A stretch of 64,000 nt of DNA from Anaerolineae bacterium. Its GTDB lineage: Bacteria; Chloroflexota; Anaerolineae; Promineifilales; Promineifilaceae. The stretch is taken from NCBI GenBank assembly GCA_020848035.1, contig JADLAX010000050.1:35055-99054 (forward strand), written 5' to 3'. Shown here piece by piece: positions 62,252 to 64,000 of this stretch. A model generated the notes under the pieces. That model saw only the letters and a program-made list of their open reading frames with translations, did not search any database and was not told the origin of the DNA. The position numbers and the translations under genes were made by a program. Position 1 is the first letter of the stretch. Every line of letters begins with the position of its first letter.

Positions 62252-63747
62252 TTACACGGCAAAAACCCGAAAGCCCTGGTTGCCGAAACAGTAGATCACA
62301 TACTGTGCGATCTCGGCTTCGGGATACTCGGCCCGCAAGCCCTTGACATAACCGGCGATCTGCACGGTGTCTTCGGCTTGGAGTTGAAACGTGTCAATTG
62401 TTCTGGGGCAACTCGTTGAAATATTCAATAAAGCTCTGGCGAATGTTGAGGTTGGGCAGGCGCAAGAAGAAGTTATCCTGTTGGGTCAACATGCCCAGGT
62501 AGAAAAAGAAGATCGGGTAGAAACCCGGCTGAAAAACTCGGCTGGTGCTGAAGTTCGTTGCGAGCAAGCTTCTGTCATAGGCAATCGTTAGTGTCACGAA
62601 GTATTCGCCAATGGCTCGCACGGGATCGTCAGATCCCGTGCCGGGGGCAGGGATTTGACAATCCCTGCCGAGCAGTGGCGAATAACCAATGACACTACCG
62701 GCAATCCGATTTTTGGTAGTCAATTGACCGACAAAAGCTTCGGTGTCGCCGGCAGTGGCGTTGGTCAACCTGCGCACCCAACTGAGATCGGTGCGTAGGT
62801 TGAGGTCGGTGAGGAATTCGGGCATGGCACCATAGCGGGTTAGATGTTGCAGGAAGTACATGAGGATTGTCGAGTTATAGAGTGCTTCGCCCTGCGGGTT
62901 AGCGAAGTGATAGCCATTGTAGTGATGCTTGATCACTGTATCAACCTCTGTCCGGGTCGTCGGGTTGAGGGCGTAATCGGTGTAGACTTCATCTAGCAAT
63001 TCGTCGACTTCACGTTGGGTAAAGCCAATCATCGCCTCAAATTCTTGGTCGAGGGTGATGATTGTCGCAATGTTGAATCCCGAAGCCAGTTCATCGATCA
63101 GAATCGGCAGCACACCGGTGATGAAGACATTGGCAATTGCGCCGGTTTCCCGGCCTTCCTTTAGCGTTTTGAAGAAAGACTTGAAGAAACTGTCTTCAGC
63201 CGTCAATTGTCGATAGAGCAGATCCTTATGCCCCGTGACCAGTTGGTTGGCAAAGTTATCATACTCATCAATGATGACAAAGACACGGGGTAAGTCGGCT
63301 TGCCAAAGGTGTCCAAGCAAAACGCTCAAGTTATCTGCAACCGGCACCGTGAGATCCATTGTCGGCATTGTATCCAGCAAAGGCGCATATTGTTCAGCGT
63401 ATTGTTGCATTGCCGCCGAAAACTCTGCTCAATCTCCTGAATCGTCGGTCCCGTGGCAATCGTCGAAAAGTTCAGGTAGAGCACCAAGTACTGATTCTGC
63501 TGGCCCGTCGGATTTTGCCCGATCCAGCTCTGGCCAAAAAGCTCGTCAAATTGCCCTGCATAGTTGCGATCATAGTAGTAACGCAAGATGGAGCAGAGCA
63601 GCGACTTGCCAAAACGCCGCGGGCGTAGGAAGACGGGATTGCGGATGCGTTCTAGTTTGGCAATATAGGCGGTTTTGTCGACAAAGTAACCTTGCTCGCG
63701 CACAATGGCGGCATAGTTAGCTTCGCTGTAGAGGACCCGTTTTTCAT
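62252..63747 (-). pseudogene. AAA-ATPase-like/DUF1703 gene with at least three frameshifts
   Basis: Pieces of one protein of about 500 residues appear in several frames. The likely start is ATG 63747; one missing A in the A5 run would join it to KRVLYSEANYAAIVREQGYFVDKTAYI. RNPVFLRPRRFGKSLL holds the Walker A-like arginine-rich segment. After a frame change near 63415, MQQYAEQYAPLLDTMPT continues with VFVIIDEYDNFA (Walker B) to NELPQN (62394). A third shift gives DTFQLQAEDTVQIAGYVKGLRA...CFGNQGFRVFAV ending at 62252. Two palindromes are embedded in frame at 62620-62675. Confidence 0.8.
62617..62676 (-). repeat. Two in-frame palindromes inside the AAA-ATPase gene
   Basis: GCACGGGATC...GATCCCGTGC and GGCAGGGATT...AATCCCTGCC lie side by side and encode RDCQIPAPGTGSDDPVRA. 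They look like dispersed hairpins inserted without breaking the local frame. Confidence 0.75.
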
Positions 63748-63876
63748 GACCTGCTCTCTGATGACAAAGTAATGGCGTACAGCAACAGCTTTAGTCTGGA
63801 AAATTGTGACTAACCCAGTTGTATATGGCGATTATATCATACTTTATGCCGCTTGGGTGCTTACTCGCTAGTGTCG

Positions 63877-63996
63877 GGTGCGTCCCAAAATTGGGGTAAA
63901 CGTCCCCGGCACAGGCGAAAAATTGGTTGGTCTGCGTCCCATTTCCTCGCCTGTGCCGGGGACGTAGTAAGACTCTCCCCTTTCTTGGGACGCACC
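63877..63996. mobile_element. MITE-like element with 12-bp terminal inverted repeats
   Basis: Ends GGTGCGTCCCAA (63877-63888) and TTGGGACGCACC (63985-63996) are perfect inverted repeats 120 bp apart. Inside is a second pair, CGTCCCCGGCACAGGCGA (63901-63918) and TCGCCTGTGCCGGGGACG (63947-63964). There is no ORF. This looks like a non-autonomous element near the window end; no target-site duplication could be checked on the right. Confidence 0.65.
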
Positions 63997-64000
63997 TGCT

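Overview
The window is chromosomal DNA, GC-rich outside a few accessory stretches, from a bacterium that is most probably a member of the Chloroflexota (Anaerolineae / Ardenticatenia-like). This is an inference from gene content: a RarA ATPase fused to a methyltransferase-like domain, an HTTM membrane protein, a large alpha-2-macroglobulin lipoprotein, paired 2-oxoacid:ferredoxin oxidoreductases with CBS domains, VCBS and beta-helix secreted proteins ending in a short (Y/N)LP(F/L) tail, RHS debris and many dispersed palindromes. The most striking global property is an over-represented 8-bp palindrome, ACGGCCGT. I counted about 125 copies by hand between 1.85 and 59.6 kb, in genes (read as TAV, NGR or RP) and between them. 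Close pairs of copies form intergenic terminator hairpins.

Layout. 0-1.8 kb: end of a nucleoside/sugar ABC permease operon, split by a GIY-YIG gene bracketed by inverted palindromes. 1.9-6.9 kb: RarA fusion and small membrane proteins, including a tandem paralogous pair. 7-10.2 kb: two tandem exported serine-hydrolase (class A beta-lactamase-like) proteins. 10.2-15.1 kb: NUDIX, PspC, a histidine kinase/response regulator pair and a PAP2 phosphatase. 15.1-20.4 kb: a WD40-like membrane protein broken by an in-frame stop, then two secreted repeat proteins. 21-28 kb: PAS kinase, PLP synthase genes pdxS and pdxT with an acetyltransferase between them, methyltransferase, a Phd/VapC toxin-antitoxin pair, and a uracil-DNA glycosylase without the Fe-S cysteines. 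28.9-34.7 kb: MOSC protein, LiaF-like membrane proteins, Ser/Thr kinase, an Imm26-like gene beside a REP element, and an FHA/winged-helix regulator. 34.8-42.6 kb: an oxidoreductase locus with two alpha/beta pairs, a CBS protein and a GntR/FadR regulator. 43-50.8 kb: HAD phosphatase, TPR protein and the alpha-2-macroglobulin.

50.9-57.0 kb is an accessory island. A REP-associated tyrosine transposase (RAYT) sits among REP-like elements, each with an imperfect hairpin. Two RHS C-terminal 'tips', each followed by a small lipoprotein or membrane gene (candidate immunity), lie between a forward REP and an inverted REP. A further forward-type REP next to the Imm26-like gene at 33.3-34.0 kb looks like a remnant of the same arrangement. 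These REP-bounded RHS tip/immunity cassettes are the best candidate for an undescribed system here.

57.2-59.8 kb returns to ordinary genes (HTTM protein, SRPBCC protein). The last 4.4 kb (histidine kinase with cNMP-binding domain, cupin, a run of perfect hairpins, a multiply frameshifted AAA-ATPase gene, a MITE-like element) contains no ACGGCCGT at all. It is probably foreign DNA or an assembly junction. No tRNA, rRNA or CRISPR array was seen.
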